A DNA stretch of 64,000 nt from Comamonas terrigena NBRC 13299 (lineage in GTDB: Bacteria; Pseudomonadota; Gammaproteobacteria; Burkholderiales; Burkholderiaceae_C). How positions within the stretch are numbered: position 1 is the stretch's first letter; every line of letters begins with the position of its first letter. The notes beneath the pieces are model-generated. The model saw only the letters and a list, made by a program, of their open reading frames with translations. It was not told the DNA's origin and made no database searches. The position numbers were made by a program, and so were the translations under genes. The stretch is taken from positions 3,491,001 to 3,555,000 of the forward strand of contig NZ_AP019749.1 in the NCBI RefSeq assembly GCF_006740045.1, read 5' to 3'. This document shows positions 29,889 to 39,398 of the stretch, piece after piece.

Positions 29889-30788
29889 ATGCGCCTGCAA
29901 CGTCTGTTCCTCGCCCTGGCCACGGCCGCCCTGCTGGCGGGCGGGGGCTGCGCCGCCATCGACGCCAAGCAGCGTGAAATGATCTTCCAGCCCAGCGACC
30001 GCCTCTGGCCGCGCAGCGACCAGCAAGGCATGCAGGAGGTCTGGATCACCCACCCCCACCGGGTGGAAGCGGACCAGGAGGACACGTCCCATGAAGCGCG
30101 GCTGCATGCCCTGTGGCTGGACGGGCAGCGCGCCGATGCCCCGGTGCTGCTGTACCTGCACGGCGCGCGCTGGAACGTCAGCGGCTCCACGGCCCGCATG
30201 CGCCGCATGCAGTCGCTGGGCTTTGCCGTGCTGGCCGTGGACTACCAGGGGTTTGGCCAGAGCAGCAAGGGCCTGCCTTCCGAAGCCTCGGCCCGTGCCG
30301 ATGCACAGGCCGCCTGGGACTGGCTGGCCAGCCAGTACCCCGACCGGCCGCGCTTCATCTTCGGCCATTCGCTGGGCGGCGCGATTGCGGTGGACCTGGC
30401 CACGCGCGTGCCCGATGTGCGCGGACTGATCGTGGAAGGCACGTTCACCCGCATTGCCGATGTGGCGCGCACCTTCAAATGGGGCTGGCTGCCATTCCAG
30501 CCGTTCATCACCCAGCCTTTCGATTCGGTGGACAAGGTGCCGCAGCTCAAGGCACCGCTGCTGGTGGTGCACGGCAGCGCGGACCAGCTGATTCCCTCGA
30601 ACCTGGGGCAGCGCCTCTACGAGGCCGCCCCCACGCCCAAGCGCTGGGTGCTGGTGGACGGTGCCACCCACCACAACGCGGGAGCCCTGGGCCTGGCCCA
30701 GTACCGCGTGGCACTGCAGCAGCTGTGGCCATCCGAGCTGGGCCAGGGGCACAGCACCACCGCCGACAAAGGCAGGGACAGGAACTGA
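29889..30788 (+). CDS. Alpha/beta hydrolase lipoprotein
   Basis: A 299-residue protein with a lipoprotein signal (Cys21 in AGGGC) and an alpha/beta hydrolase fold. The oxyanion region is LLYLHGARWN, the nucleophile elbow is GHSLGG with Ser161, and the triad is completed by the Asp in HGSADQLIP and the His in DGATHHN. It resembles the YfhR/BEM46 group. The substrate is unknown; location at the inner or outer membrane facing the periplasm is inferred from the lipobox. It is divergent from the methylglyoxal synthase gene with about 115 bases between starts. Confidence 0.88.
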   Translation: MRLQRLFLALATAALLAGGGCAAIDAKQREMIFQPSDRLWPRSDQQGMQEVWITHPHRVEADQEDTSHEARLHALWLDGQRADAPVLLYLHGARWNVSGSTARMRRMQSLGFAVLAVDYQGFGQSSKGLPSEASARADAQAAWDWLASQYPDRPRFIFGHSLGGAIAVDLATRVPDVRGLIVEGTFTRIADVARTFKWGWLPFQPFITQPFDSVDKVPQLKAPLLVVHGSADQLIPSNLGQRLYEAAPTPKRWVLVDGATHHNAGALGLAQYRVALQQLWPSELGQGHSTTADKGRDRN

Positions 30789-30943
30789 ACCCGGCCCCGG
30801 CGCCTGCCGCAGCCGCCCGCCGGGAAAGCACGACCGGCCGGTCGCGCCGCACCCAGACCGGCGGGCAGAACGACCTGGGTCGGCTCCGCTACATTGCAAG
30901 CCTCTTGGACACCTTGGCATCGGGAGTGTGGCAAGGTGAAATC

Positions 30944-31015
30944 GGGGCTGGTATCTGTGTCCGCAGGAGTTTGGCCCGCTGGGCCAGACTCCTGCGGACA
31001 CAGATGACCGGCCCC
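30944..31015. repeat. Long near-perfect inverted repeat (72-nt hairpin)
   Basis: An 18-bp perfect stem (30953-30970 with 30988-31005) continues inward through TGGCCC-gct-GGGCCA and outward, after one bulged G, through GGGGCTGGT/ACCGGCCCC. In total there are about 33 paired bases per arm and a 3-nt loop. There is no T-run on either side. It lies between the hydrolase gene and the MFS gene. It is too long and regular for a normal terminator; a dispersed palindromic repeat or miniature element is likely. Confidence 0.8.
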
Positions 31016-31081
31016 TGCTCCACGAGCGGCTGCCCGGCCCGCCGCGCAGCCTTGCGCAATCTGATAGGCTCGCGGCCCTGT

Positions 31082-32350
31082 ATGCCTGCCGCGCCCGCTT
31101 CTTCTTCGGTCCCTGCGGACCCTGTCCCTGCCCACCACCTCGACACCCCGCTGCGCGGCATGTCGCCGCTGCTGGTGATCGGCCTGCTGGCGCTGCTGCT
31201 GGGGCTGCAACCCATCACCACCGACCTCTACCTGCCCGCACTGCCGCTGCTGACGGCGCAGCTGCAGGCCCCGGTGGCGCAGACCCAGCTCACGCTCACC
31301 GCCCTGCTGCTGGCCTTTGGCGGTTCGCAGCTGGTGTGGGGCCCGGTGTCCGACCGCTGGGGCCGCCGCCCGGTGCTGCTGGCCGGTCTGGCCCTGTATG
31401 TGGTGGCCGCCCTGGGCTGCGCGCTGGCGCCCAGCATGGACTGGCTGGTGGCTTGGCGCACCTTGCAGGGCGTGGCCACCGGCGCGGGGGTGATGGCGGC
31501 GCGCGCCATCGTGCGCGATCTGTACACCCCCACGGCCGGCGCCCAGGCCATGTCCAAGGCGCTGACCGGCCTGGGCGTGATCGCCTGTGCCAGCCCGATC
31601 GCCGGCAGCCAGCTGGCCCAGCACTTCGGCTGGCGCGCCACCATGGCCGCGCTGGCGGTGTTTGGCGCGGCCACGCTGGTGCTGGTGGCTCTGCGCTTTC
31701 GCGAAAGCCTGGCCACGCCGCGCCCGGATGCGACCCAGCCGCACCAGCTGGCCCGCACCTGGGCAGCCATCGTGCGCCACCCCACTTTTCTGGCCTACAC
31801 GGCCACCACCAGCGGCTCCTATGCCGGGCTGTTCACCTTCCTGGCGGCCTCGTCCTTCACCTTCATCGGCGTGCTGGGCTGGACCGCCGCCGATGTGGGC
31901 CTGCTGCTGGGCGTGAACGGTGCCTGCTATATCGCCGGCACCATCCTCTGCCGCCGCCTGCTGCAGCGCCTGGGCGTGCGCCGCACCGTGGCGGTGGCCG
32001 GACTGCTGGCCGTGCTGGGCACCGGCAGCCTGCTGGCCGCCGCCCTGCTGGATGTGGCCAATGCCTGGGCCTATGCCCTGCCGTTCAGCCTGTACATGGT
32101 GGCCCACGGCATCCAGCAGCCCTGCGGGCAAAGCGGAGCCGTCAGCGCCTTTCCGCAGGCGGCCGGCACCGCCGCGGCACTCAACGGCTGCGCCATGACC
32201 CTGACAGCCTTTGCCATGGGCGCCTGGCTGGGCCAGCACCTGGACGGTACGGTGTACCCTCTGGTCTTCGGCACGGCCTTCTGGGCAGCCTGGACGGCCC
32301 TGGCCTCCTGGGTGCTGGTGCGCCGCTGGGGCGTGGCCCCGGCCGCCTGA
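31082..32350 (+). CDS. Bcr/CflA family multidrug efflux MFS transporter
   Basis: Inner-membrane drug:H+ antiporter of the DHA1 group, 422 residues and 12 predicted membrane helices. TTDLYLPALPLL in helix 1 is the Bcr/CflA signature (DxYLPAxP), and the loop 2-3 motif GPVSDRWGRRPVLL is the MFS motif A. ARAIVRDLY in helix 4-5 is also family-typical. Substrates are unknown; E. coli Bcr exports bicyclomycin and cysteine. The N-terminal 25 residues before the first helix are Pro/Ala-rich, so a later start (for example at MSPLLV) is possible. It precedes miaA in the same direction. Confidence 0.92.
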   Translation: MPAAPASSSVPADPVPAHHLDTPLRGMSPLLVIGLLALLLGLQPITTDLYLPALPLLTAQLQAPVAQTQLTLTALLLAFGGSQLVWGPVSDRWGRRPVLLAGLALYVVAALGCALAPSMDWLVAWRTLQGVATGAGVMAARAIVRDLYTPTAGAQAMSKALTGLGVIACASPIAGSQLAQHFGWRATMAALAVFGAATLVLVALRFRESLATPRPDATQPHQLARTWAAIVRHPTFLAYTATTSGSYAGLFTFLAASSFTFIGVLGWTAADVGLLLGVNGACYIAGTILCRRLLQRLGVRRTVAVAGLLAVLGTGSLLAAALLDVANAWAYALPFSLYMVAHGIQQPCGQSGAVSAFPQAAGTAAALNGCAMTLTAFAMGAWLGQHLDGTVYPLVFGTAFWAAWTALASWVLVRRWGVAPAA

Positions 32351-32395
32351 GCCTTTGTCTGCCCTTTTTCCTGCCCCGCTCTTGATCTGTTTTCT

Positions 32396-33397
32396 GTGAC
32401 CGTGACCGCTTCCGCCTCTTCCCTGCCCTGCATTGCCATTGCCGGGCCCACCGCTTCCGGCAAAACCGCTGCCGCGCTGGCGCTGTCTGCCGTGCTGCAG
32501 CAGCGCGGCCTGGCCGCTGAAATCGTCAGCGTCGATTCCGCGCTGGTCTACCGGGGCATGGACATTGGCACGGCCAAACCCACACCGGCCGAGCTGGCCG
32601 CCGTGCCCCACCACCTGATCGACATCCTGGAGCCCACACAAAGCTACTCCGCCGCCGAATTCGTGCGCGACACCGAACGCCTGGTGGCCGAGATCCGCGC
32701 CCGTGGCGCCGTGCCGCTGCTGGTGGGCGGCACCATGCTGTACTTCAAGGCGCTGTTTGAGGGACTGGATGAGATGCCGGCCGCCGACCCGCAAGTGCGC
32801 GCCGCGCTGGATGCCCAGGCTGCCGACATCGGCTGGCCCGCCATGCACGCCCTGCTGGCCCAGGTGGACCCGGTCACCGCCGAGCGCCTGGCGCCCGGCG
32901 ACAGCCAGCGCATCCAGCGCGCCCTGGAAGTGTGGAAGATTTCCGGCAAGCCGCTGTCCAGCTTCCATACCGCGAAAGATGCATCGGCGCCGCGCTTTGA
33001 TGCCACGCTGTTTTCGCTGGAGCCGACCGACCGGGCCTGGCTGCACCAGCGCATTGCCCAGCGCTTCGAGCAGATGCTGGAGCACGGCCTGGTGGACGAG
33101 GTGCGCACCCTGCGCGCCCGTCCCGATCTGCACCTGGACCTGCCCAGCATGCGCTGCGTGGGCTACCGCCAGGTGTGGGAAGAACTGGAATGGCAGGAGC
33201 GCCGCGACAAGCCCGCGCTGAACATGCACCTGGTGCGTGAAAAAGGCATTGCCGCCACGCGCCAGCTGGCCAAGCGCCAGATCACCTGGCTGCGCAGCAT
33301 GCCCCAGCGCCACCCGATCGACTGCCAGGCCCCCGACGCCATCGTGCAGCTGGTGCAGGCTGCCTGGGGCGTGGTGCAGGCCAGCCTGCCCAGGTAA
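32396..33397 (+). CDS. miaA: tRNA dimethylallyltransferase MiaA
   Basis: Adds a dimethylallyl group to A37 of UNN-decoding tRNAs. It has 333 residues. The P-loop GPTASGKT is at residues 17-24. [17 protein letters not shown] follows, with the conserved Asp and the dimethylallyl pyrophosphate region. [21 protein letters not shown] and [14 protein letters not shown] are further MiaA signatures. It starts with GTG, supported by the family start. In E. coli miaA directly follows mutL; here they are 11.6 kb apart. Identification is secure. Confidence 0.97.
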   Translation: MTVTASASSLPCIAIAGPTASGKTAAALALSAVLQQRGLAAEIVSVDSALVYRGMDIGTAKPTPAELAAVPHHLIDILEPTQSYSAAEFVRDTERLVAEIRARGAVPLLVGGTMLYFKALFEGLDEMPAADPQVRAALDAQAADIGWPAMHALLAQVDPVTAERLAPGDSQRIQRALEVWKISGKPLSSFHTAKDASAPRFDATLFSLEPTDRAWLHQRIAQRFEQMLEHGLVDEVRTLRARPDLHLDLPSMRCVGYRQVWEELEWQERRDKPALNMHLVREKGIAATRQLAKRQITWLRSMPQRHPIDCQAPDAIVQLVQAAWGVVQASLPR

Positions 33398-33433
33398 GCC
33401 GCTTCTCCCCCCACCCCGTATCCCCTCTTCGCC

Positions 33434-34138
33434 ATGTCCTTGCCAGCTGCCAGCACACCGCCCGCCAACGTTCAGGTCGTGGACCTGGCCAAACGCTATG
33501 GCACAGGGGCCGATGCGGCCACGGTGTTCGAGCAGGTCAACCTGGAGGTGGCGGCGGGCGAGTTTGTCGCCATCGTCGGTGATTCGGGCGTGGGCAAGTC
33601 CACGCTGCTCAACTGCCTGGCCGGGCTGGACCGCTGGGACCAGGGCCAGGTGCTGCACCAGGGGCAGGACATCGGCAGGCTGGACGAAGCCGGTCTGGCC
33701 GTCTGGCGCCGTGCCCATGTGGGTTTTGTGTTCCAGGCCTTTCACGTGCTGCCGCATCTGAGCGTGGCGCAGAACGTGGCCCTGCCGCTGATGCTGCTGG
33801 CGCGTGGCACCCCCGCCGAGCAGGATGCCCGCGTGCAGGCCATGCTGGCGGCCGTGGGCCTGGGCGATAGGGGGCAGCGCCTGCCCCAGCAGCTCAGCGG
33901 CGGCCAGCTGCAGCGAGTGGCCATTGCTCGCGCCCTGGTACACCGCCCGGCCCTGCTGCTGGCCGACGAGCCCACCGGCAATCTGGACCCGGACACGGCC
34001 GCCCGCACCATGGACCTGCTGGTGGCCCAGACCCGCGAAGCCGGCGCCAGCCTGGTGCTGGTCACCCATTCCCCGGACGCTGCGGCCCGCGCCGACCGGG
34101 TGCTGCGGCTGACGGCCCGGGGCATTGCGGCGGCCTGA
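33434..34138 (+). CDS. ABC transporter ATP-binding protein (LolD/YbbA-like)
   Basis: A 234-residue ATPase. Walker A is GDSGVGKST (residues 49-57), the Q-loop is FVFQAFHVLPHLSV, the signature is LSGGQLQRVAIARAL and Walker B is LLLADEPTGNLD, the latter typical of the MacB/LolD/FtsE superfamily that works with FtsX-type permeases. The likely partner is the large FtsX-type permease at 36420-39224, but a reversed btuB gene lies between them. It may act in lipoprotein, peptide or antimicrobial export from the inner membrane; the role is not shown. Start ATG 33434 lies 36 bases after miaA. Confidence 0.92.
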   Translation: MSLPAASTPPANVQVVDLAKRYGTGADAATVFEQVNLEVAAGEFVAIVGDSGVGKSTLLNCLAGLDRWDQGQVLHQGQDIGRLDEAGLAVWRRAHVGFVFQAFHVLPHLSVAQNVALPLMLLARGTPAEQDARVQAMLAAVGLGDRGQRLPQQLSGGQLQRVAIARALVHRPALLLADEPTGNLDPDTAARTMDLLVAQTREAGASLVLVTHSPDAAARADRVLRLTARGIAAA

Positions 34139-34176
34139 ACAGCGCCGCACAGCGGGGCCGTGCTAGCGGCGTGGCC

Positions 34177-36078
34177 TCAGCGCGGCGTCCACTTCAAGGT
34201 GACAAAGCCGGCACGGCCACGCTGGTTGTAGCCGTAGGCGGTTTCATAGACCTTGTCGGTCAGATTGGCCACACGGGCCTGCACCGCCCAATCCTTGGCG
34301 AACTGGTATTCGGCGTGCAGGTCCATGGTGGTGTAGCCACCCAGGTCCACGGTGCCCTGCTTGTCGGTGCGCTTGCCGGCATACAGCGCGCTGGTGCCGA
34401 ACTTCCAGGCGCCGATGCGCTTGTCCACCGACAGCGTGGCCTGGTGCTCGGGCAAACGGTCCGTCAGGCGCTGGCCCTTGCCATCGACCGCATCCAGGTG
34501 CTCGTAGCGTGCCGACAGATCCCAGCCCTGCCACTGGGTGCTGTAGCCCAGCGACCAGCCCTTCAGGCGTGCGCTGTCGATATTGAAGGGGAACCACATG
34601 CCGGTGCCGTCGTCGGCCCAGGAGATCAGGTTCTTGACCTTGTTGTCGAAGCCCGTCAGCTTGAACTCGTGGCCGCCCACGCTCCAGTCCAGCCCGATTT
34701 CGTTGCCCTTGGAGCTTTCGGGCTGCAGGTTGGGGTTGCCGGACATGGGGTAGTACAGGTCGTTGAAGGTGGGCGCCTTCATGCTGCTGGCCCGTGCCAC
34801 GCGCGCACGCAGACCGGACAGGACTTCGTAGCCGTAGCCAATGCCCCAGGTGTTGTAGCCGCCGAACTGGGAGTTGTCGTCGCGGCGCAGGTTGAGCTGC
34901 CAGGAATGCGCAGCGTGGCTGCCGTTCAGGCCGGCATAGGCGGCATTGGTCGAACGGTCCTTGTGGTCGTAGCGCTCGGACGAGGCAATCTGCTGCTCCA
35001 GACGCTCCAGGCCGGCCACCACCACGCCCACCGGGGTCTTGATCTCGTTGCCCCATTTGTATTCGGTCTGCTCGGTCTGGAACAGGTCCTGGTAACGGTC
35101 GGTGCGACCCTCCAGGCGGTGGTGGGAACGCTGCTTGTCATTGGAACGCGACACGCTCAGGGTGCTGTTCCAGTTGGCAGAGAGCCTGCCCGACAGCTTG
35201 AGCTGGCTGGTGGCGGCACGGAATTCGTTGTACGAACCGTTCACCAGCGGCATGCTCCAGTCGGGCATGAAGATGTAGTCCTGGTCAAATTCGGAATAGC
35301 TGTCCGCCCGCATCAGATTGGCATCCAGGCGCCAGTCGGCATTGAAGGCATAACCCAGCGCCGCCGTGACCGAGGTCTGGTTGAACTTGTCGGCATCGGA
35401 ACGGAATTCGGCGCTCTTGCGGTTGGTGGCCGAGAAGCCGGGATCGATGACGCGCGCCATGTTCAGGCTGTAGTTCCAGCCGGACTGCTCGCCCGCAAAA
35501 CCGCCATCGGCCTTCTTGTAGCCCGCGCGGCCCCAGGTGAGCGCGGCATGGGGCACGAATGCCTGCTTCACGCCCTTGCCCTGCTTGGTGAAGATCTGGA
35601 TCACCCCGCCAATGGCATCGCTGCCATACAGTGCCGATGCCGGGCCGTGCACCACCTCGATGCGCTCGATGGCTTCCAGCGGCAGCGACTCCAGCGTGGG
35701 CGTGCCCAGGGTGGCCGAACCGAAGCGCACCCCGTCCACCAGCAGGACCACCTGCTTGCTGCCACGGATGTAGACGCTTTGCGTGTTGCCGCGGCCACCG
35801 TTGCTGGACATCTGCACGCCGGCAAAGCGCTGCAGCACTTCGGCCAGCGAGCGGCCTGCCGAGTTGCTGATCTGCGCTTCGGTGATCACGCGCACATCGG
35901 CCAGGGTTTCGTCCAGCGGCGTTTCAGAGCGGGTGGCGGTCACCACCGTGGTGGACAGGGGCACGCTCTGCGCCGCAGCATGCTGGGCCAGGCAGGCTGC
36001 GGCCAGGGCCACGGCCGCCAGAGGAAAGCGCACGGAAGCGCGCTGGCCTTCCGCAGGGGATGGTTGGAAATTTCGCAT
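34177..36078 (-). CDS. btuB: TonB-dependent vitamin B12 receptor BtuB
   Basis: Outer-membrane cobalamin receptor of 633 residues. It has a signal peptide ending ...AQHAAAQ, a TonB box-like STTVVTATRSE, a plug domain (ITEAQISNSAGRSLAEVLQRFAGV read at the family position; VVLLVDGVRFGSATLG; IERIEVVHGPASALYGSDAIGG) and a 22-strand barrel ending with the terminal aromatic FVTLKWTPR. ATG 36078 fits the signal peptide. The upstream cobalamin riboswitch strongly supports the B12 assignment. No BtuCDF genes are near. It sits, reversed, between an ABC ATPase and an FtsX-type permease. Confidence 0.95.
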   Translation of the reverse strand: MRNFQPSPAEGQRASVRFPLAAVALAAACLAQHAAAQSVPLSTTVVTATRSETPLDETLADVRVITEAQISNSAGRSLAEVLQRFAGVQMSSNGGRGNTQSVYIRGSKQVVLLVDGVRFGSATLGTPTLESLPLEAIERIEVVHGPASALYGSDAIGGVIQIFTKQGKGVKQAFVPHAALTWGRAGYKKADGGFAGEQSGWNYSLNMARVIDPGFSATNRKSAEFRSDADKFNQTSVTAALGYAFNADWRLDANLMRADSYSEFDQDYIFMPDWSMPLVNGSYNEFRAATSQLKLSGRLSANWNSTLSVSRSNDKQRSHHRLEGRTDRYQDLFQTEQTEYKWGNEIKTPVGVVVAGLERLEQQIASSERYDHKDRSTNAAYAGLNGSHAAHSWQLNLRRDDNSQFGGYNTWGIGYGYEVLSGLRARVARASSMKAPTFNDLYYPMSGNPNLQPESSKGNEIGLDWSVGGHEFKLTGFDNKVKNLISWADDGTGMWFPFNIDSARLKGWSLGYSTQWQGWDLSARYEHLDAVDGKGQRLTDRLPEHQATLSVDKRIGAWKFGTSALYAGKRTDKQGTVDLGGYTTMDLHAEYQFAKDWAVQARVANLTDKVYETAYGYNQRGRAGFVTLKWTPR

Positions 36079-36179
36079 GGATGCACACATGGTTGGCACC
36101 GGCGTCCCCGCCCGTGCTTCACACAACCAGCAACCCGGGTCTGCATGCACAGCGGCACGCCAGCGGATGCTGGACCTGT

Positions 36180-36382
36180 TTTGGCCGGTATCCAGACTGG
36201 CGCACGGCTTGCCAAGCCTTCCCAGAGCGCATGGCTCCAGTGGCAAGAGATGGCAAGCGGGTCCTGCGGGACCTGTGCGCTCACTGTTGCGGGGGCAGTA
36301 CATGCTGTGCCAGCGCGGGCGCCGGCGTCCATGTTTCCCGTTTAACCGCAGCGCCAGAACAGCGCTGCAAGCACCAAAACCC
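36180..36382 (-). ncRNA. Cobalamin riboswitch upstream of btuB
   Basis: Read on the minus strand in order: GTTTTGGTGC (36380 down), the conserved GGTTAAACGGGAA (around 36346-36335), GGACGCCGGCG, CTGCCCCCGCAACAGTGAG, the B12 box GCCACTG, TGGGAAGGC and finally CCAGTCTGGATACCGGCC (to 36183). These are the core elements of the adenosylcobalamin aptamer in the correct order. The end is about 105 bases before btuB, leaving room for a regulatory hairpin over the ribosome-binding site. High B12 is expected to lower btuB expression. Confidence 0.93.
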
Positions 36383-36385
36383 CGC

Positions 36386-36391
36386 ATTGTA
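36386..36391 (-). promoter_or_regulatory. Possible -10 box for btuB leader
   Basis: TACAAT on the minus strand just upstream of the riboswitch start. No good -35 was identified, so this is tentative. Confidence 0.35.
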
Positions 36392-36419
36392 GGCAGCAGG
36401 CTGACACGGGGCTTGTAGG

Positions 36420-39224
36420 ATGGCGAATGCCCTGCCCATGGATCCCTGGGCCGCGCAGGCGTGCCCACCCGCCCTGGGGCGGTGCACACCGCTGTTTTGC
36501 CCTGGAACCTCCGTGCCCGCCTCACCCTCTCTCACCGCTTCTCCGCTGCCGCGCCTGCTGGCCAGTTTTTCGCTGCAGGAGTACCGGCGCCAGCCCTGGC
36601 GCAGCCTGACTGCCCTGCTGGCCATTGCGCTGGGCGTGGCCCTGGGTTTTGCGGTGCATGTGATCAACCAGTCGGCGCTGGATGAGTTTTCCCGCGCGGT
36701 GCGCAGCGTCAACGGCCAGCCGGATCTGGAATTCCGAGGCATGCGCGCCAGCCTGCCCCAGGCCATTTACCCACTGATTGCGCTGCGGCCCGAGGTGCAG
36801 CATGCCGCGCCGTGGATCGAGGGCACGGTGCAGATCGACAGCCCGCCCTCCACGGGCGGTGCGGCCGGCCAGGCGCCGCACGCCCCCCCGGAACCGCTGT
36901 CGCTGCACCTGCTAGGCGGCGACGCATTGCAGTCGGCCCCGCTGGCCCCTGCGCTGCAGCCCCGGCTGTTTGCCGGCCAGGACCGGTTGCAGCTGTTCGC
37001 GCCCGACGCAGTGTTTCTGAACCCGGCGGCACTGCAGGCCCTGGGCCTGGACGAAGCCAGCGCCCCCGGCGCCCTGCTGCCGGTGCGCGTGCACACCCAT
37101 GCCGTGACGCTGCGCGTGGCCGGCACGGTGGCAGCCGGCGGCGCCCCGCTGGCGGTGATGGACATTGGCGCCGCCCAGGACCTGCTGGGCCAGGACGGCC
37201 AGATCCAGCGCGTGGATGTGCTGCTGCGCAGCGGCACCGACCGCAGCGCCTTCACCGCCACGCTGCGTGCCCTGCCCGGCTGGCCAGCCCAGGTGCTGGT
37301 GCAGCAGCCGGGCGGTGAACAGCAGCGTGCGGCCGAGATGTCGCGCGCCTACCGCGTCAACCTGACCGTGCTGGCCCTGGTGGCGCTGTTCACCGGGGCG
37401 TTTCTGGTGTTTTCGGTGCTGGCGCTGAGCGTGGCGCGGCGCGCACCGCAGCTGGCGCTGCTGGCGGTGCTGGGGCTCACGCCCGCACAGCGCATGCGCC
37501 TGGTGCTGTGGGAAGCCGCCCTGCTGGGCGTTGCCGGCAGCGCGGCCGGCATTGCGCTGGGCACCGGACTGGCCTGGCTGGCCCTGCGTATGCTGGGCGG
37601 GGACCTGGGCGGCGGCTACTTTGCCGGCGGCCAGCCCCCGCTGCTGTGGAGCGCGCCGGCCGCCGCCACCTTCTTTGCCCTGGGCCTGGCCGCCACCGTG
37701 GCCGGCGCCTGGTGGCCGGCACGCACCGCGCGGGCGCTGCCGCCCGCCGCCACGCTCAAAGGGCTGGGGGACGTGGTCCAGGCGCCTGCGCGCGCCTGGA
37801 CCGGCCTGGCCCTGGTGGCCGCCAGTGCGCTGCTGGCCAGCGTGCCGCCCATTGGCGGCATTCCCCTGGCCGCCTATGGGGCCGTAGGGCTGATGCTGCT
37901 GGGCGGCATGGCGCTGCTGCCCTGGCTGCTGGAGCGCGTGCTAGGCGGCCTGCAGCGGCTGTGGCCGGCCACGCTGCGCCAGCCGCTGTCCATGCTGGCG
38001 CTGGAACGTGCCCGCCGCATGCGGGCCAGCGCCAGTGTGGCCGTGGGCGGCGTGGTGGCCAGCCTGAGCCTGGCCGTGGCGCTGACGGTGATGGTCACCA
38101 GCTTTCGCGGCAGCATGCTGGACTGGCTGGACGCCGTGCTGCCCTCGCCGCTCTACCTGCGTGCGGCCGGCGGCTCGTCCAAATCCGACGCGGCGCTGCT
38201 GCCACCCACGCTGCTGCAGGCCGTACGCGACCTGCCCGGGGTGGAACGCGCCCAGCCGATGCGGGCCACCAGCCTGTGGCTGGACCCGCAGCGCCCGGCC
38301 ATCAGCCTGCTGCTGCGCCCGCTGCACGGCCCGCAGGCCCAGCAACTGCCGTGGGTGGGGGCAGCGCCTGCGCAGCCGGTTCCGGCCGGCATGGTTGCCA
38401 TCTATGTGAGCGAAGCCGTGGCCACACTGTATGGCGTGCAGGCCGGCCAGCCCTGGCCGCTGCTGGACCGTGCGTTCAGCACCGGGCTGGCCGACGGCAG
38501 TGCTGCCGGGGCAGACAGCCCGGCTACCGCCCCCATGGCCGGCGCAGCGGAAACGCACTTTTTCATTGCCGGCATCTGGCGCGACTACATCCGCCAGTTC
38601 GGCGCGGTGGCCATGGACTGGGGCGACTACCAGCAGCTGACGGGCGATGCCCGCATGTCCGAGCTGTCGCTGTGGCCTGCTGCGGGCGAAGACCAGGCCA
38701 CGCTGCAGCCGCGCATCGAAGCCGCTTTGGCCCGGCTGTCCGGCGGACAGGCACCGCCGCTGGAGTTCACCAGCAGTGCCGCACTGCGCCAGCGCTCGCT
38801 GGAGATTTTTGACCGCAGCTTTGCCGTCACCTACTGGCTGCAGGCAGTGGCGATCGGCATCGGGCTGTTCGGCATTGCCGCAAGCTTCAGCGCCCAGGTG
38901 CTGGCACGGCGCAAGGAGTTTGGGCTGCTGACCCACCTGGGGCTGACGCGCCGGCAGATCCTCACGGTGGTGGCCGGCGAGGGGGCGGCCTGGACGGCCA
39001 TGGGCGCGCTGGCCGGCACCTTGCTGGGCCTGGGCGTGGCCGCCATTCTGGTGCACGTGGTCAACCCGCAAAGCTTTCACTGGACCATGGAGCTGCGCCT
39101 GCCCGCCGGGCGCCTGCTGGCCCTGGCCTGTGCCGTGGTGCTGGCCGGCACGCTGACGGCCTGGTGGGCCGGCCGCCAGGCTACCGGGGAGGACGCGGTG
39201 CTGGCGGTAAAGGAAGACTGGTAA
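36420..39224 (+). CDS. FtsX-type ABC transporter permease (YbbP-like)
   Basis: A 934-residue inner-membrane protein. A first membrane helix (LTALLAIALGVALGFAVHV) is followed by a large periplasmic domain (about 80-290), a block of helices in the middle (about 310-540), a second periplasmic domain and a final FtsX domain with about three helices near the C-terminus. The C-terminal motif ARRKEFGLLTHLGLTRRQI is typical of FtsX-type permeases that contact a LolD-like ATPase. The probable ATPase partner is at 33434, beyond btuB. The start is uncertain: the first 50 residues are Pro-rich, and a GTG at 36513 is also plausible. Confidence 0.85.
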   Translation: MANALPMDPWAAQACPPALGRCTPLFCPGTSVPASPSLTASPLPRLLASFSLQEYRRQPWRSLTALLAIALGVALGFAVHVINQSALDEFSRAVRSVNGQPDLEFRGMRASLPQAIYPLIALRPEVQHAAPWIEGTVQIDSPPSTGGAAGQAPHAPPEPLSLHLLGGDALQSAPLAPALQPRLFAGQDRLQLFAPDAVFLNPAALQALGLDEASAPGALLPVRVHTHAVTLRVAGTVAAGGAPLAVMDIGAAQDLLGQDGQIQRVDVLLRSGTDRSAFTATLRALPGWPAQVLVQQPGGEQQRAAEMSRAYRVNLTVLALVALFTGAFLVFSVLALSVARRAPQLALLAVLGLTPAQRMRLVLWEAALLGVAGSAAGIALGTGLAWLALRMLGGDLGGGYFAGGQPPLLWSAPAAATFFALGLAATVAGAWWPARTARALPPAATLKGLGDVVQAPARAWTGLALVAASALLASVPPIGGIPLAAYGAVGLMLLGGMALLPWLLERVLGGLQRLWPATLRQPLSMLALERARRMRASASVAVGGVVASLSLAVALTVMVTSFRGSMLDWLDAVLPSPLYLRAAGGSSKSDAALLPPTLLQAVRDLPGVERAQPMRATSLWLDPQRPAISLLLRPLHGPQAQQLPWVGAAPAQPVPAGMVAIYVSEAVATLYGVQAGQPWPLLDRAFSTGLADGSAAGADSPATAPMAGAAETHFFIAGIWRDYIRQFGAVAMDWGDYQQLTGDARMSELSLWPAAGEDQATLQPRIEAALARLSGGQAPPLEFTSSAALRQRSLEIFDRSFAVTYWLQAVAIGIGLFGIAASFSAQVLARRKEFGLLTHLGLTRRQILTVVAGEGAAWTAMGALAGTLLGLGVAAILVHVVNPQSFHWTMELRLPAGRLLALACAVVLAGTLTAWWAGRQATGEDAVLAVKEDW

Positions 39225-39398
39225 CAGCGGCATGGCGCCTGCGGCGGCGGCACACCTCAACCACGTGCCACCCGACATTCCCGCCATTACCGACGTGCCC
39301 GCCACGCTGCTCCGGCCATTGGTCGGCCCGGCTACGTTCTGTCATACCTGCATTGACGCCGCTGCCGTACAACCGCTGTCTAACCACCGGAGGCATGC

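Noticed and set aside
29775..31001. Extension of the methylglyoxal synthase frame to 31001
   Set aside because: It crosses the divergent hydrolase gene and the 72-nt hairpin, and the added residues have no domain.
30617..34150. Very long minus-strand open frame (1177 codons)
   Set aside because: It lies antisense to the hydrolase, MFS, miaA and ABC genes. Its Gly/His/Gln/Arg-rich composition is the usual artefact of high-G+C third-position bias.
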